DNA of 64,000 nt from Neodiprion pinetum (lineage: Eukaryota > Arthropoda > Insecta > Hymenoptera > Diprionidae), in the NCBI RefSeq assembly GCF_021155775.2, contig NC_060234.1, forward strand, positions 38,871,026-38,935,025, read 5' to 3'. Below the pieces are notes generated by a model. It made no database searches. It saw only the letters and a program-made list of their open reading frames with translations, and was not told the DNA's origin. Each line of letters begins with the position of its first letter. The stretch's first letter is position 1. The translations under genes and the position numbers were made by a program. This document shows positions 1-13,700 of the stretch, one piece after another.

Positions 1-2430
1 GGTAATTGAAGGAAAGTTAGTCCTGTCGGTGTATAAATCACCGGTTCGCGTGTGCCGTGAGGTAAAAAGTTTGAGCATAGTCGTCAAGTTTCGTAAACCT
101 TGGAAGCTACGAGTGAATTTCTGGCGAGGCCGGAATTGCGAAACGTTTCAATGATCATCCGGTGTAATTAGTCGAGCAGCCGGATGAGAAGTATCTTGCA
201 AAATTTCCTCGGCAAAAATTTTCCTCTCCTCTTTTTTTCCCCGCCATTTTTCATCACGTCATCGATTTCCCCCCGCGATATTCGCCCGGAATGTCTAAAC
301 ACGAGGCGATGAGACGCCGCCGCGCCCACGTTGTTTGACGAAACACGTGATAAGGGAAACGAGTACGATGACAACTCACCAACACGTGTCGTCCTCCATT
401 CCCGCACTCAAGTGCGGTTTAAATATCCACGTAGGCATATATGGGTGAGCGTAAACGTTACGTGACAACCGTGTCAACTTCAAATCTCCTTCCATCCACC
501 AGCACGGCAACAAACGATAAATTTCACCCACCACATATATAACATGTCGGATTGTTGTAGGTCCGCATGTTCTACCTGTAGGTATTGCGGAGAGGCGCGC
601 CATGCGAAACCGAAATAGATCCTCGACAATTCCGACACGTTAAGAGGCTATTGAATTTACCCTCGTTTCGCGTTTCCCCGATCAGGGGGTTAACGAAACT
701 GTTTATAATAAGCACTCGGGTAATCCGCATGATTCACAATGCTTTCGGCTTTTCCTTATAGCTGGACCGAGTTTCTCTTCAGTTTTCTTTTTCAAACAGA
801 TTTTACTGCGGCTTATAACGGTTACTTTTTGCACTCTATCGCGGTTTCGTAATTTTTTTTTTTTTATGAAAAAACAATTTCTTGGTTTCTACACGCATGA
901 ACTTGTAGCTGTAATTTTACCGAAGAAGCAGCTAGAGCAGAGTAAATATGAAATTTCCAACCATTTCATAGCTTGCCAATGTAAACTATCAAAATGTCGA
1001 AAAAAATGTATGCCTAGAAGTATACTAATTTTGTCTGCAGTCTTACTTGTGTTTAGTTTTTTTATTCCATGCCTCAAACCGAATAGAACTGAAATTTTAC
1101 TAATTTAAACATTTAAAACAAATTTAAATCGACAGTAATAATTTAATTGTCGTTATAAGAATTAGAATTATTGGCATTACGGAATGATTTTCACCGTATA
1201 ATACACATTTTTGATAGACTGGCTTGGATTATATGCATAGGATAAACAAATTGCAAGTGTTTTTTCGAAAAAAAAAGAAATTAAAATAAAACAAAGTGTA
1301 AAGCAAAGCGTAAGACTGTAACGAACGAGGGAAAATAATGTCCATGCATATACAATATAACGAATAAACTATCCGCGGTAAGGTATAAAAGTGTGATGAA
1401 GCAATGAGTAAAAGTTAAATTAAAGCTGCTGGGAGTGTATAATATGAAAACAGCGCGAAGTACGAGTCGAGTACCAATATCTTCCGCCCGTTATATTACC
1501 ATATACCGCGCTGAGAGATTGCATTGTGATTCAGAAAACTAAAATAATTTTAAAAAAATCCACGTCCACAACGGATGAGTAAATAGAGCCGGGGGTATCC
1601 GCTACCTATGTAAGAAAACTGAATTAAACCTTGGAAGAAGTTAATAAAAATTCTCACGGGCGAGGGAGGGAGGGAGAAGAGAAGGAGAGGGATGAAGGCT
1701 CGCAGGTTACGAGAGTAGCGTCGTCGTCGCCGCCGATGCGCGTTATCAGTGTGAGATTGAACCTGAGGAGGAGAAACGCGTGCAATTCGCCAAGAGCCTC
1801 CGACACGTCGACGACGGTAACCCGACGGAGCAAAGCCCGCTTCCAGTTGAACACAGACCGCGGTGTAGGAAACATCTCGTAAGAGTCAGGGGTGGTCGTC
1901 GTGTTTTTTTCACCGTTGAGAAAATTGACGGTGAAATTATTCAAATCCCCCGCGAAACTCCGACCAGCTTCCCGTCAAAATTCAAATTCCGATCGACGAC
2001 TTGACGCGCACTTTCAGCCCGCGCACAACCGACTCGCGAGAGAATTACGCTCGACCCGATCAACCGCAGTCAGTTCCCATACTTTGAACCGCACTCAACG
2101 GGGTTAGACTTGTGATCGCGTTGGCAAATTATTGTACAAGACTTTGAACTGGGATCGGGGTGAATTGGGGTTTGAAAATATTGGAGAAAAAATTAAAAAA
2201 AAAAAAACAACAACAATTTTCTAAATATATTTCTAATTTTTACCAATCACGACCGACGGTATCTATAAATTATTCTAAATCGAATTTTTAATATGTATAA
2301 AGGAATCGAGGAGAAAAGAAGACCGTTGAACAAAACTAAGTGATATTTAAAAAAAAAAAAAAAAAAAATAGCGATAACCGACCAGTGCGGATTGTCGGAC
2401 TGTTTTCTTTACTGATCAGCTGTGATTTAC
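1..2430. other. Non-coding upstream DNA with a GC-rich patch
   Basis: No frame in this stretch looks like a real gene; open frames are under 100 codons and match no family I know. About 1640-2110 is richer in G, C and CpG than its surroundings (many cgtcg and gcgcg runs), which could mark a promoter-proximal or regulatory patch. A poly-A run lies near 2349-2368. Confidence 0.5.
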
Positions 2431-2436
2431 GCCCCG

Positions 2437-2515
2437 TATATAAGCACAAGTGTCAGACATTCCCGCCGTTTCGAAGCTGGGAGCTATTCATTACCGATTA
2501 TCTTATTGTACTCAA
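2437..2515 (+). promoter_or_regulatory. Possible TATA promoter and non-coding first exon
   Basis: TATATAAG sits at 2437-2444. Initiator-like TCAGAC at 2453-2458 is rather close to it (about 18 bp) and TCATT near 2488 is rather far. A strong donor GTAAGT follows at 2516-2521 (ctcaa|gtaagt). This could be a short untranslated first exon of the receptor, spliced to an acceptor such as ttttcatgccacag ending at 9948, upstream of the start codon at 10316. The link is inference; the spacing of TATA to initiator is not ideal. Confidence 0.22.
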
Positions 2516-4659
2516 GTAAGTTGAACAATACATACGTAGGTTTGATCACTTTCCTTACGCAAAATATTGATGCTTGATACACGATTCACGGAGGTATATA
2601 AATAATATTATACATATGTATATTCCTGTATAATTCGCATCCGTACGGACAGGAAAGGAATATTAATTCTGTTTTTATCCTTCCGGGCGATAAACTCGCT
2701 TTCAACTTTTAAAGGGTGCGACGTGCATAAGTATTTATGGAATATGTATAGTATATATACACAATATCGCGGGGGTGAATTTCAATAAAACTCGACTTAA
2801 CACGGGAATGAAACAAGTATATTACAGCGAAACAAAACCAAGCAATTAAAAAATAACTACTGTTGACAAGAACGAGACTTTTTGCTCACTACATAAGATC
2901 ATTATAGTTATACGAACGGAATAAATAACTTTCAACATTTTTACTTCATCCGATTGTTTTATAAAAATCATAATTTTCCATCGATATTTATTAATTTCTC
3001 GATTAAAGCTGCAGCTTTACGTATAAAGTATAAATTTAGAATATCCTCTAAATGTGGATGGTGAAAAATTTGTGAAAAAAAAAAAAGAAAAAACTGCAAG
3101 TAAATCGCTTTAATGAAAATAATGCTTTTCAATCAATTATTAATTGTTTCCTCTCTTTCTCTGTTCTATTTTATAGTAATAATATTGTGAAAATTTGCAT
3201 GTACAGTGACGCATTTATGGAATATCCTCGTACAGATCGATCTTTGTAACCGAAGATACTCAAACAAATCGTTCGGTAGTCCCGATGGGCATCATCCTCA
3301 AACTTGTGATCATTTAGTTTGGTGAAACCAGATCAGCAATTGGGGTAGAATCAAGTTATTCGGCTGAGTCATCCGATAAATCGCCGTATTCACTGCCACT
3401 GGAATATTTCAAAAACAAATTTTATTCTTGCCTTCATTGTTCGTAAAGTATGCAGTGTACGGGTGATAAAAAGAAAAGCGTTGCCTGGAAATCATCTCGT
3501 GATCTGCTCAAATTTGGAAAAGATTAAGCAAGGGGGAAAAAATGGTGGAAGTAGCGGACCGATGGATGAACCAATGTTCTATGAAAATATTCACGAAATA
3601 GCAAATCGAGCGCTAAATATCGCAACTTTGGCGTACCTGCAGCGTTCTGTACAAAGCGTGCTGCACCATAGCTGGCGTAATTGAAACTCATAAATTCCAG
3701 TCTCAAGGTCGGTTTTAATCTTAATTCAAGTTCGTCACGCGGAAGAGATTCGCGTCACCCGCGGCACACGCGTAGCGGAAAAAAAAAACGACAACAAATC
3801 TAACCGTTTTCATTTATGAACAACCATCCACGAAATTCATAACATTTACGATTAACGATGTAATCTCAAATGTAAAATCAACTGTTGTCAAGTGAATTAT
3901 AATTATCATGTCGCGTCGTTGATTTTCGACGTAACCGCATCGTCTTTTTTTCGGAAACATAATTGTATCTCGTGTTAAGTGTAAATTCTGTTTCGTAAGT
4001 TACAAAGCGATGTAAAAAATTGCCAATATTCAACTTTGATTACGATTTTCCGCAATAATTACTCAATGAATCTCAGGTATATTTTATGATCATACGCTTC
4101 GGTAAGAAGCTTTGATATATCTATTTACTGAGCTTCCAATTAAAACCATAATATACATCGTAAAAAGAGCAGATATTTTCATCTCGAGGCTGTTCACTTT
4201 TTCTGCGTGCAACTTATTCTTTCGCGTAAAAAGGCGCCTTCAAAGGATTCGTTGGATGGATATTCGCAAACTTTTCCCGAGCTTTCCAAGTGAAAACAAG
4301 ATAAGAGAAGAAATAAAATAAGAATGAAAAATATACCGAGTGCGTTGAAAAAATTCCGCTGCTCCTATTATAATGTCAGGTGAAGCTATTAAGATTGAAT
4401 CGGTGACGAAAGTTTCGGTCCTGATTTCCATTTCTTGCCGCTTCTGCCTCTCCTTCCTGTTGTTCGCTTTGATCACTTTTTTTCTCCCCGTGTCTTTACG
4501 CTTTTTTGGTCAATTACCTCGCCGGCAATCGCATGCCTTTGATCAGGCATTGATTAGGCAAACAATTCCACCAATTGCGCTCAATCGCTCAATCGATTTT
4601 GCGGTAAGCCATGAAATATCTCGAGTTCATTGCCGCGCTTGTTATATTATACTCTCGTG

Positions 4660-4976
4660 AATTGAGTATTTGAATGAAATTTTTTTTCCATTTTTAGGGG
4701 TACGTAATGCAGTGCAAGCCAAAATAATGAGGACCTATTTTTTGTTTTTCTTTAAAAAATGATAATTTTATAAAGTTATAGGTGATTGAGTTTCACTGAT
4801 TTTAATATATACATATAGATACATCTTAACATGGGTGACGTCACAATATTATAGTTTTCAATCTGTTATATTAATGGCAATTTTGATTCAATCGAAAAAA
4901 TAAAAAATACGTCAAAAATATTTTTTTCCAATCTACAAGAATATAAAATAAATTTTTTTTATTCAAATACTCAATT
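4660..4976. mobile_element. MITE-like element with 16-bp terminal inverted repeats
   Basis: AATTGAGTATTTGAAT at 4660-4675 is repeated as its exact reverse complement at 4961-4976. The 285 bp between the arms are AT-rich with no coding potential, and T-rich or A-rich runs continue inside both ends. The size and perfect arms fit a non-autonomous DNA transposon. I could not find a clear target-site duplication, so the superfamily is unknown. Confidence 0.5.
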
Positions 4977-7900
4977 GTACAAAGCCGATAATTAATTCGG
5001 ATCTATTTTCATCTGTTCGGGAATGCCTGTTTTAGTAAACGGACAATACGCCATACTAATTTATAAAGTCCATACAGTCTCCGTTGGAAATTACTTCGCG
5101 AATTATAAATTGATACCGAGTAAAACAAACAACATTAATAACAATATAACAACAATAATAACAGTAATAAAAGAAAAATAATAATAACGATGAAAAATAG
5201 AAGTAAAATTTATTATTTACGTATGTAAATTAATTCGTCGCCTACCCTCCGACTGTATTTTATTCCCCATCCCCTCCCTTTTATTCCAGCCTTCTTTAAT
5301 TATGTTCTCTAATTTCGAACTACAGTCCGTCACGTTTTCCCCCTTGTTTTGATAATTTGCACAAGTCTAGTCGTTTATTTATTCATCTTTTTATATACCA
5401 ACAGAGAAGAGACTTGACACTGATCGTTTATTAATCATCGTCACTTTCTTTCGACTCGGGTCGAGTGCGTACTTACTTCGGCTTCAATTTACAGCTGTAT
5501 CTTCCCTCGTCCGTCGCAGGTGAAAGCTTACCGCGTAACTTAAAGTAATTAATTATTCGCCGGGTGCCTTTATTATATACTGTTCTCTCGATTACACCTG
5601 AGATGAGCTCTGATTTATTCATCAAAAAAGCTTTCGGAACGACACCTAGAGGTGAACTTTCAACGAGCCCTTATTCACAGTTCCCACAGCTCTGGAATAT
5701 GGATTGGAAAATGTTACAGCAGAACGGATTATTGACGAGTAAGCAAGGTATCAACGAAACATGTACGAAAAGTCGGAAAAATCAATAATATGCAACTTTG
5801 CAGTGGTTTTGATGGTGTCGAGTTTCAAGATTCAATGTGAGATATTATTTGCTTCACTCTACGGTTTATCCATTGAATTTTACATCGCCGTTGAGTTTCG
5901 ATTCTTTTAAGCTTTTTTGCACGGAAATTCGGTGAAAAAAAATTTCGATAACGCGTAGCAAACTCCGTGTCTGTCAGTAGTAAACTACAGGTTATACGGC
6001 ATGAAAATCCGAAGCATGTTAAGCTATCGAATTTCAATGCGGTATATAACCGAGTCTAGGGATTTTCGATATCGTCGTCGTCGCCGTCGTCAGTTTTCAA
6101 GAAACGGAAATAGATTTTGGTTTTCTTTCTAGATAGTCCGTTGTACCGAAAGCTGAATTTACGTATCGAGTCTATTTCGTCCGATGTATTCCTTTATCCT
6201 TCTCCGCGTGTTGTCCTGGTTCAAATTCATCTTATTCTATATGCTGTCCGTGTATAATGTCGGATATCTCGAAGACGTCAAAGGCTGACGACGGTTGCCG
6301 TCAACCATGTTTAAAAATATTTCTACATCACACGGATGTCGAGGGTTGAAAATTTAGTTAAAAACTCGCCCCCGCCTCTCTTTCTCACTACACACACATG
6401 CCTGTAAATTTTCGTATTTCTATCTGAAAGTGGTTAAAATTTCGCACGCCTCGTACCTTCCTCCTTTTTATTGGTGGCCAGCTGTTCGCCTATAACCTTC
6501 TGTATATTCCTTCGAAGGAACCACCGGGGCACTCTTGGACGATTAACCTCTGTCCCCAGGCCATAAAAATCGAACCCTTTCGCCCTTTTAGGTTTGGCAA
6601 CGCGCAAACGAGTTGCACCGAGCTGTAGGGTAGTGATAAACTTTTTGAAGATTCCTCGCGGTCGTAAAATCCCACGTTATAGAATATCTGTTGGAATAAA
6701 CTTCGGCTCTACGGCTTATCAGACTTTCGTTACGGTCTCTTATACTAGCTGATTCTTCGATGTAATAAGTAACAACCTTTGAAAAGGGGATGCGAAGCGT
6801 TGGATGAAAATACTTTCAGCCTTTATGTAAGTAACCAGTGAATCTGTGTAATATTTTTATACATGTACCTGACATTGCGCGAGATTCAAAGCTCGTGAAA
6901 TAAGGTAATAGCAACTTTTTAATTCGAGAAACATCATCTATACCCGCGAAAAGTTTCCGAAAAGTTTCACCGTTACTACCGATGTTCGTGCAGATTTTTA
7001 GTTCAACTTTTGATCACTCTTTCTTCCCGCCAACCGGTAAAAGGAAGTAATAATGACCATCATTAATGCGTAAAGTGAACATAAAAAAAAAAGAAAGAAA
7101 AAATTGAAGTCTTACATAATTCACGCTGGTCGTAATTGAGGCGAATTTTTTTTCCATCAGACCAACTGTCAGGACGGTCGATTTTAATCCTAAAGTACAA
7201 ATCTTTGCAGTACGCTGCACCTGCCGTCTTATCGGGAAAATATATTCCCGCGGGACTCGTCGAGGGTCGAGGCTCCGACACTTAAGATGACTTTGTCTCA
7301 GCCTTCACAGGGTTTTAGTTAAATTTTGCTAGGAAAATATGACCCAGAAGGTGCGAATATAGCGATAAGGGGATGGAAATAATTGTCTCTGCAAAGCGTG
7401 ATTAAGGTAGTGAAAAACTGGCGGTGTTGATTATTCCATCAACACTTAGATTCAAGTTTCGGTGTGAAATGTTGACTTTGAAAATCACGGTTGAAACGGA
7501 AAATTGATTCCACCTGAGGTTTTTGTACAACTCAAACCGCCGAGAGTTCACATATCGTCTCGAACCCTTCAAAATTTGCATATATTTTCGAAACAATTCA
7601 GCAAAGTTAACAGGGAAAATCACTCGTGCAAACAAACCCTCCCTAGTCTGTTGCAGTTTAGAGCCTCACTCGATCCGGCGCGTTCTGGTTTCCTTCAAAC
7701 AATCTAGCCGGAAATATAGCGGCTGTATAGTTTATCTTGCACCGGGTGAAACGAGCTGTAATTCCACCACCTTAAACGAGTCACTCGAGTCAAAGGCTCC
7801 GGCTACGGTCATGAGATGGCATCTATTATGCACGTTTAGCATCGGCTGTTGGCATCTTGCACGCAAATGCAAGTCTCGCATCCACTTGCCATTGCATGTA

Positions 7901-9397
7901 AATCGTTTAACCTTCGACGTACGAAGGAACTCGCGTATTTTCTCGGTTCTCGAAAATGATTTCTCAATATTCAAGCAATCTTTTTCAACGGTGATCCATT
8001 TCCACTCTTATCCCTTCGTTCAAAGCGACGAAAGCTGACGCGGCAAAAAGTTGCTTGCAAATAGATCGAACAACTTTTCAGACAAGTGTGTACTATCTTA
8101 TGCATGCACATAGAAACTCCCTTCTGATTCATTCAAGCGTTTTATCCCTTGGCGTTAAAACGAAATCCCGTTTCTTATCCATTTCGTTGGTTCACCAAAA
8201 CACCCAGTTTTTCATCGATCAGCTTAATTGGTTCGCCAAAATTTATCATAAAGCGATTAACTGTTGAAATTCACGAGACTGAAAAATAGAGGATGGATCA
8301 GTGGAATAGATACGAAGTTCAGCCCGCATCACGCCGACAATTGCAGCACTCAATTCGGCGGATTAAACGCGTTTCTACCTATACATTATAAGCAGACGTT
8401 CAAATCTCGAATTTCGTACAGTTCAAATTTAACCCGCATTGCCACGATCGAACGGGACGAATAAAACGCTGGTTAAAAATTCGTTCATGGATCGAGCAAC
8501 AATCGAGCAGCTTTCAGTCGCGCTTTTTCTCCGTCAAATCATCACCATTCCTATGGTTTTTCGCCAATTTTTTATCGATGCTAAGACTCATCCCCTGCTT
8601 TTGACGAAGTCGTTGATAAGTGTGGAGATTCCGATTCGGGTTTCAGGCTAAAGTTGCGTGTCACAGCTGTATGATATTGGCGGATTTGCAGCGTTCGGTG
8701 AGAGGGCGAAAATGCTCAAGGAAACGAGACTGACATATTTGAAGAGAAGTGGGGCAAAGTGTCGTTCTCAAGGGTCTCACTCGTGCCACGTTCGTGCCAA
8801 CGCGTCTCTGCTTCCAAAGCGCCGAGATGAATTTCATCGGGGCGTAAAAAGCTTTGTCGATAAACTTGATATCGCATTTTTTCCACGAAGATCGTTCTGA
8901 GGCGTTTATGAGGAGTAAACATAAGCACTCTAGACGAGAGTAGCACAGATTTATAATATCTTTTATTGAAATCGCATCAGGGAGATGAATCGTCTGATGG
9001 AATCAGAGCGATGTCTTTTATTTTGCGCTGAAAGGAACCAGATTTCAAAATTTCCCGAGAGAAAAAAAGAACGTCGATTCAATTTACGTGTGTCCGTGAA
9101 TCGTGCTTTGTGAAATCCTCTTTTCAATTGTCAATCCAATTTCGATGCATTATTTCAGTGGGACGTCCGCCGCATTTCAAATCAACTCGATCGACTGACT
9201 TTATACTCTGCGAACTGTGAACCCAGCAGGGATCAGAACCAGAGGAGGCATCGACGAGAGGTGGTGGCCCGATCCTCGAACTGGGAGTAGAATTCCATGG
9301 GGTTATCCGAAGAGAAATTCTACCAGCGCCGTTGATGTATTCAGTACAAATTGAGTCTACAGATTGCGGTAAAGCTAACGCCTAATTTCAGAATCAC

Positions 9398-9434
<37 letters not shown>

Positions 9435-9437
9435 GAG
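9398..9437. repeat. (GA)n microsatellite
   Basis: A run of about 16 GA dinucleotides, then interrupted GAAA and GAGA units. About 900 bp upstream of the receptor start codon. Confidence 0.85.
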
Positions 9438-10255
9438 GCAGCTCATTTGAATCGTCAATTCGATTATTCAACCTCCGTTATACATACAATACGATGTATA
9501 ATAAATTGCGCAAGTATTAAAATAACCGAAAATGCCCTGCAGCACGATAAATTATCAAAGTAAATTATCAGCTATTGTAACAACCCCGAATTCGGCTGGT
9601 AATCAAGAACTTGGTTCGCCCTCGCTGCGATCAGGATCCAATCACGCAGCGGTAAAAAATCTCCCCTGAATCCAAATCTACGGAATACAACATCGCGAAA
9701 CAGAGATAAAGAACACCGTGACTTGATTCTTCGAATCGCTGATGCAACCAGTTGAGGGTGAGGCGTGTAATTATAGAGTCGAGCAGGGACGTCAGGAACG
9801 TCAGGAACGACATCTAATCAGTTGAGTCGTTGCGCAAGTAATATACCTGTATACTCCATGGCGTTGCACCTACTCAACGAACGTGAGTACAATGCAAGTA
9901 CGGTACAAACATACTTCGGGTGACATGACAATCATTTTCATGCCACAGCTTTTATCCGCACTCGCGTCAACGTTTCCTGTGCGGTAATTAAACCGAGAGA
10001 TGTCGAAGTGACTGGAAGCGTACCGGCGATTTAATCACGCACCGTTCCAGAGTCGAAAAACGTTACACCGTCAGCGTTGAATCGCGAAATTATTTCTGAG
10101 GAAAACATAACGGATTAATGGAATATACATGAACGGCTGGTAGCGATTATCGAATAGTCAAAAGTTCGTTGTCGAGGCTTTCGAAACGGTACGATCAAAG
10201 CGACGACTCAAACAAATAACGAAGAGTGAGTACAATCGTCATCAGTGTCAGTGCC

Positions 10256-10279
10256 ATGCGATCAGTGGTGAAAACCTAG
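10256..10279 (+). promoter_or_regulatory. Upstream open reading frame of 7 codons
   Basis: ATG at 10256 opens a frame (MRSVVKT) that stops at TAG 10277-10279, 36 nt before the receptor ATG at 10316. If the mRNA leader includes it, it could lower initiation at the main start. The transcript boundary is not known from sequence alone. Confidence 0.35.
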
Positions 10280-10315
10280 TGAACAGTGTCGATACCGAGA
10301 CGCGTCACATCCAAG

Positions 10316-10786
10316 ATGACCATGATCAACCCGATGATCGTGCTTCCGGTGGCTGTTATGTACGTGACGTTTTTGGTCAACTCGGCCGTGACGACGGTGA
10401 ACGAAACGGACTATGAGATGATGTACGACGACGCGACGACAGACGAGTACGACGTCAATGACACCTCGAATTGCACGGACTACTGCGTTTCTGATGCCGA
10501 GTACATCGAGCTGATGGAGAACCACATATTTCCGGACGTTAACGATTGGATTCTGATAGCCATGCACAGTGTCGTTTTCGTCGCCGGTCTCGTCGGCAAC
10601 GCCCTCGTCTGCGTGGCCGTTTACAGGAATCACTCGATGCGCACCGTCACCAACTACTTCATCGTAAACCTCGCGGTTGCCGATCTCCTCGTCATCCTGA
10701 TATGCCTGCCCCCAACCGTTGTCTGGGACGTCACCGAGACCTGGTTCCTTGGCCTCAGACTCTGCAAGGCCGTTCCCTACTTTCAG
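10316..10786 (+). CDS. Receptor coding exon 1: N-terminus to start of TM3
   Basis: 157 codons. The start is ATG at 10316 with AAG before it and ACC after; a second ATG follows two codons later. It encodes the hydrophobic leader, the acidic outer N-terminus with three N-x-T sites, TM1 (about 78-103), the HSMRTVTNYF first inner loop, TM2 (about 114-137), and the ETWFLGLRLC first outer loop. It ends in phase 0 right after Gln157 at the donor cag|gtgagt. Left unspliced, the frame stays open for 70 more codons to a stop at 10997-10999. Confidence 0.9.
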
Positions 10787-13700
10787 GTGAGTGCGCTTAT
10801 CACGATCATTCCAAGATTTTGTTTAACGGGACATTTTGCAACACTTGTCGCGGTACTCAACGTCCCGCGTAGCTGTTTATACTGGGATTCCTGCCAGCTT
10901 AGGGTTGAAATTGCCCGAAACGTGGAATGCGAGTTCAGATCCATGCCTGTTAAGGACCAAAATACTCGTTGTACCATCGGGGCCTTTGGTAGCTGTTAAC
11001 AAATTGGCCGTTTTCTTACACCCCTATGGTACGTGGAAGTGGCTATGCCAATTCTCGTGTACATGCTTTTATAAATAAACTAATAAGCGAGTGGGAAGGG
11101 GGACCTTATACTGTGGGCTAAAAAAAGATGGGAGTAAACGTGGAGAGATTATGACGTCCGTCTCTACCCGCAGGGCTGTATCTCACGGTCGTAGAAAGTG
11201 TAACGAATAGGATATCTTTACATCGGTTGTTTGGCATCAATTGCCGCGAATTCATTTGGTCGAACGAATAAATAGGTGAATAAATAATCGAAACTTTTTC
11301 GCGGACCTCTTCGTAGCTGGGGAAACCTGGAAATCTACAAGTACACGCTCCGAACTATTACAAGTCGAAATGCATCGGAGTATCAGAAATATGATAATGA
11401 TTTAGACTCATGATATATACTGTAGATATACTTCTGAACTCGAGTGCGAGGCTGGCTTCCGCAGTAAATCAAATATAGTTGAATAGTTAACTATGTATTA
11501 TATGTAAGCATACCTATGCTTACTGAAGATTGTTTCATCTCGGTACCTTCCTTGCGAGCAGAAGCGGTATGGAATTTTCTTCCCCGGCAAATTCGTTGGC
11601 CTATCGAGTCAAGGCTTAGCCTGCATAACACAAAAGCTCCTCCGCGGAAAGGGCTGCTAAAAATTGAAAAACGATGAATTTTCTTTGTAAATCGCACAAG
11701 TTTGCGGAAATTGTTTCGCCCCGAAGCTCGGAGTTCAAATTTCTGAACAACAGGCTTGAAAAGTGGAACGGAATTGTGAAAACGTGACAAAGCGCCAAAA
11801 CCACCAGTTTCACGCCTATATTCTAGGGTTGACATTCTAGCGGGTGAAATTTCCAGGCGAGAAAAGGTCGCGATAAGTCCTTTGTGATTTGTCGTCGACG
11901 TTTTTAAATCGCCATTCGAATACAGAATACACCGGGATTTTCTGTATCCTCTTTTTTCCGCCGGAAGCGCTTTCTGCGAAAGGGAATTCAGTTTTATAAG
12001 CCTTTATCCGAGTCGCTTCTCCCCTTCTAAGCTTCTTGACTTTCTTGCTGCAAGCGGAGGATATTTAATTGTCATGGGACAATTCTTCTTATTGTCAGCG
12101 ATATTGTATACATAGACCGGGAATTCGGGGACCCTCCGGAGTTAAAGTGTTTTCCTCCATCTCGGCCAAGAGTAGATGAGGGGTCGTGATTTTCCCGTTC
12201 ACCTTCACTGTCCTCTGCTTGTGTAAGGTAAAGTTGGTCTTGTTTTGTAACGACCGAGTGACACTCGGGGAAAACGCTCTATCTTGCGTTGAAAATTGAC
12301 GTCAAACTCAGGTCGAACCAAATAGCTATACACGTGAATTCTCCCGCACTTAAGCTGTGTCAGTATCCCTGGATAAATGAAACTGTTGAAGTGAATCCGC
12401 GCAAAGAATAATTGTGTACGTGCAATATATTGCAGAGCAGATGCACCGAGCTTATAATAGAAGTCAAACTCTTCGAGCTTGCACGCGGAAATCGGAACGG
12501 AATGCTATTCTTGATACCGAACTGAATTCAATTCGATGAAACCTAAGAAGCTCGACACTCGTACAAATCAGTAAAGTTTCAAAAGCCACATCGTTTGAAA
12601 AGAGTCAGCGAGTGTATTACCGGGGCGTGAATCGGGAATGAAAACCGCGCGACGGAAATGAATCAGCTTTTGTACTCTGAATTCGTACAAATCGCCTCTA
12701 CCTTGCAATTTGCCCTTCTACGTCAACCTGATCCCGTTAATTTTACCGAGCTTGTTTGAGGTGTAAGCTGTGACTTGACGGCTCTTTCACGAGTAGGACT
12801 AGGGGAGAATTTACAAGGTCGGGTATGCATATGAAATGGTTCAGGGTTGACCCAGAGTCATGGGGAGTAACTGATACTGGTTCGTATTGTAGGCGTATAG
12901 GGTAATTAGGAAATCCTGGCCCATCGTAACTCAGCAGTTAACACAAGTCACCGCGTTGTACGCGGTGGAATTTATTGCCTCACCTAGCGGTCCGAAAATG
13001 TGTAGAAGCTCAACTTTTTGGACATGTTGTGTTTTGACCTGGAAATAACTCCCGATGAGAATACAACAGTTGCGGTGGTAAAAGGTATTTCGAATGAAAG
13101 CTGAAGAGAGGATTGAATCAGATCGGACGGGGATAAGAAATGTGAAACGACGGTCAGGTCATCATTTATTGAACCGTGTTACTGCTGCTGGAGCTTGAGT
13201 CCTGCTCAATCGTGAAGGTTTTTACCTAGTCCTGTTCAAAGAACCTGCAGCTTACCAGCGTAAGGCGCTTATTTCCAATGTACGGGCTGATTGCTGAGAA
13301 TAAAGTATTTCATAGTTTGTCTGGTGAAAAGTTAGTACTGATCGACGATAAGGAGTTCGTTTGAACGAACTGGTTGAATTAGTTGGCGGTAGACTTTAAT
13401 TGACAGTTAAAAATTTGCGTACAAAATCGGGAGGAAGAAGGAAAAAGCTTTTTTAATGAGAATCAAGCTCCCGCCCCGGGTCGCTCGGCTTATCCGTTCG
13501 CAAGTAGGTACACTCCCTGAACTTTGTGATTGGAAACTGTTTAAATTTCGATAAAACTTGTCAGAGCTAAAAGTTTAGGTGTTAACACTAATTTACATTT
13601 CACGGCTGCACTAATTTTCGAAGATAGCAGTCGATTAATGATTTCGTCTTAATCACGGTCGCCCAGGGTAAAGAATATGTCAGTGTGACGAAGTTTGAAA

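Larger units (their letters stand above)
2522..10255. other. Non-coding spacer or 5' intron/UTR region
   Basis: No gene recognised. It includes the inverted-repeat element at 4660-4976, an AAT/AAC-rich low-complexity tract at about 5127-5195, a short GTC run near 6073-6092 and a GA microsatellite near 9398-9437. The longest frame (7523-8038, 171 codons) has no domain or composition suggesting a protein. Confidence 0.5.

Noticed and set aside
7523..8038. 171-codon + strand frame
   Set aside because: No domain, no family likeness, no start context or splice structure, and a mixed composition typical of chance frames.
10262..10633. 123-codon - strand frame rich in His, Val and Arg
   Set aside because: Antisense shadow of receptor exon 1.
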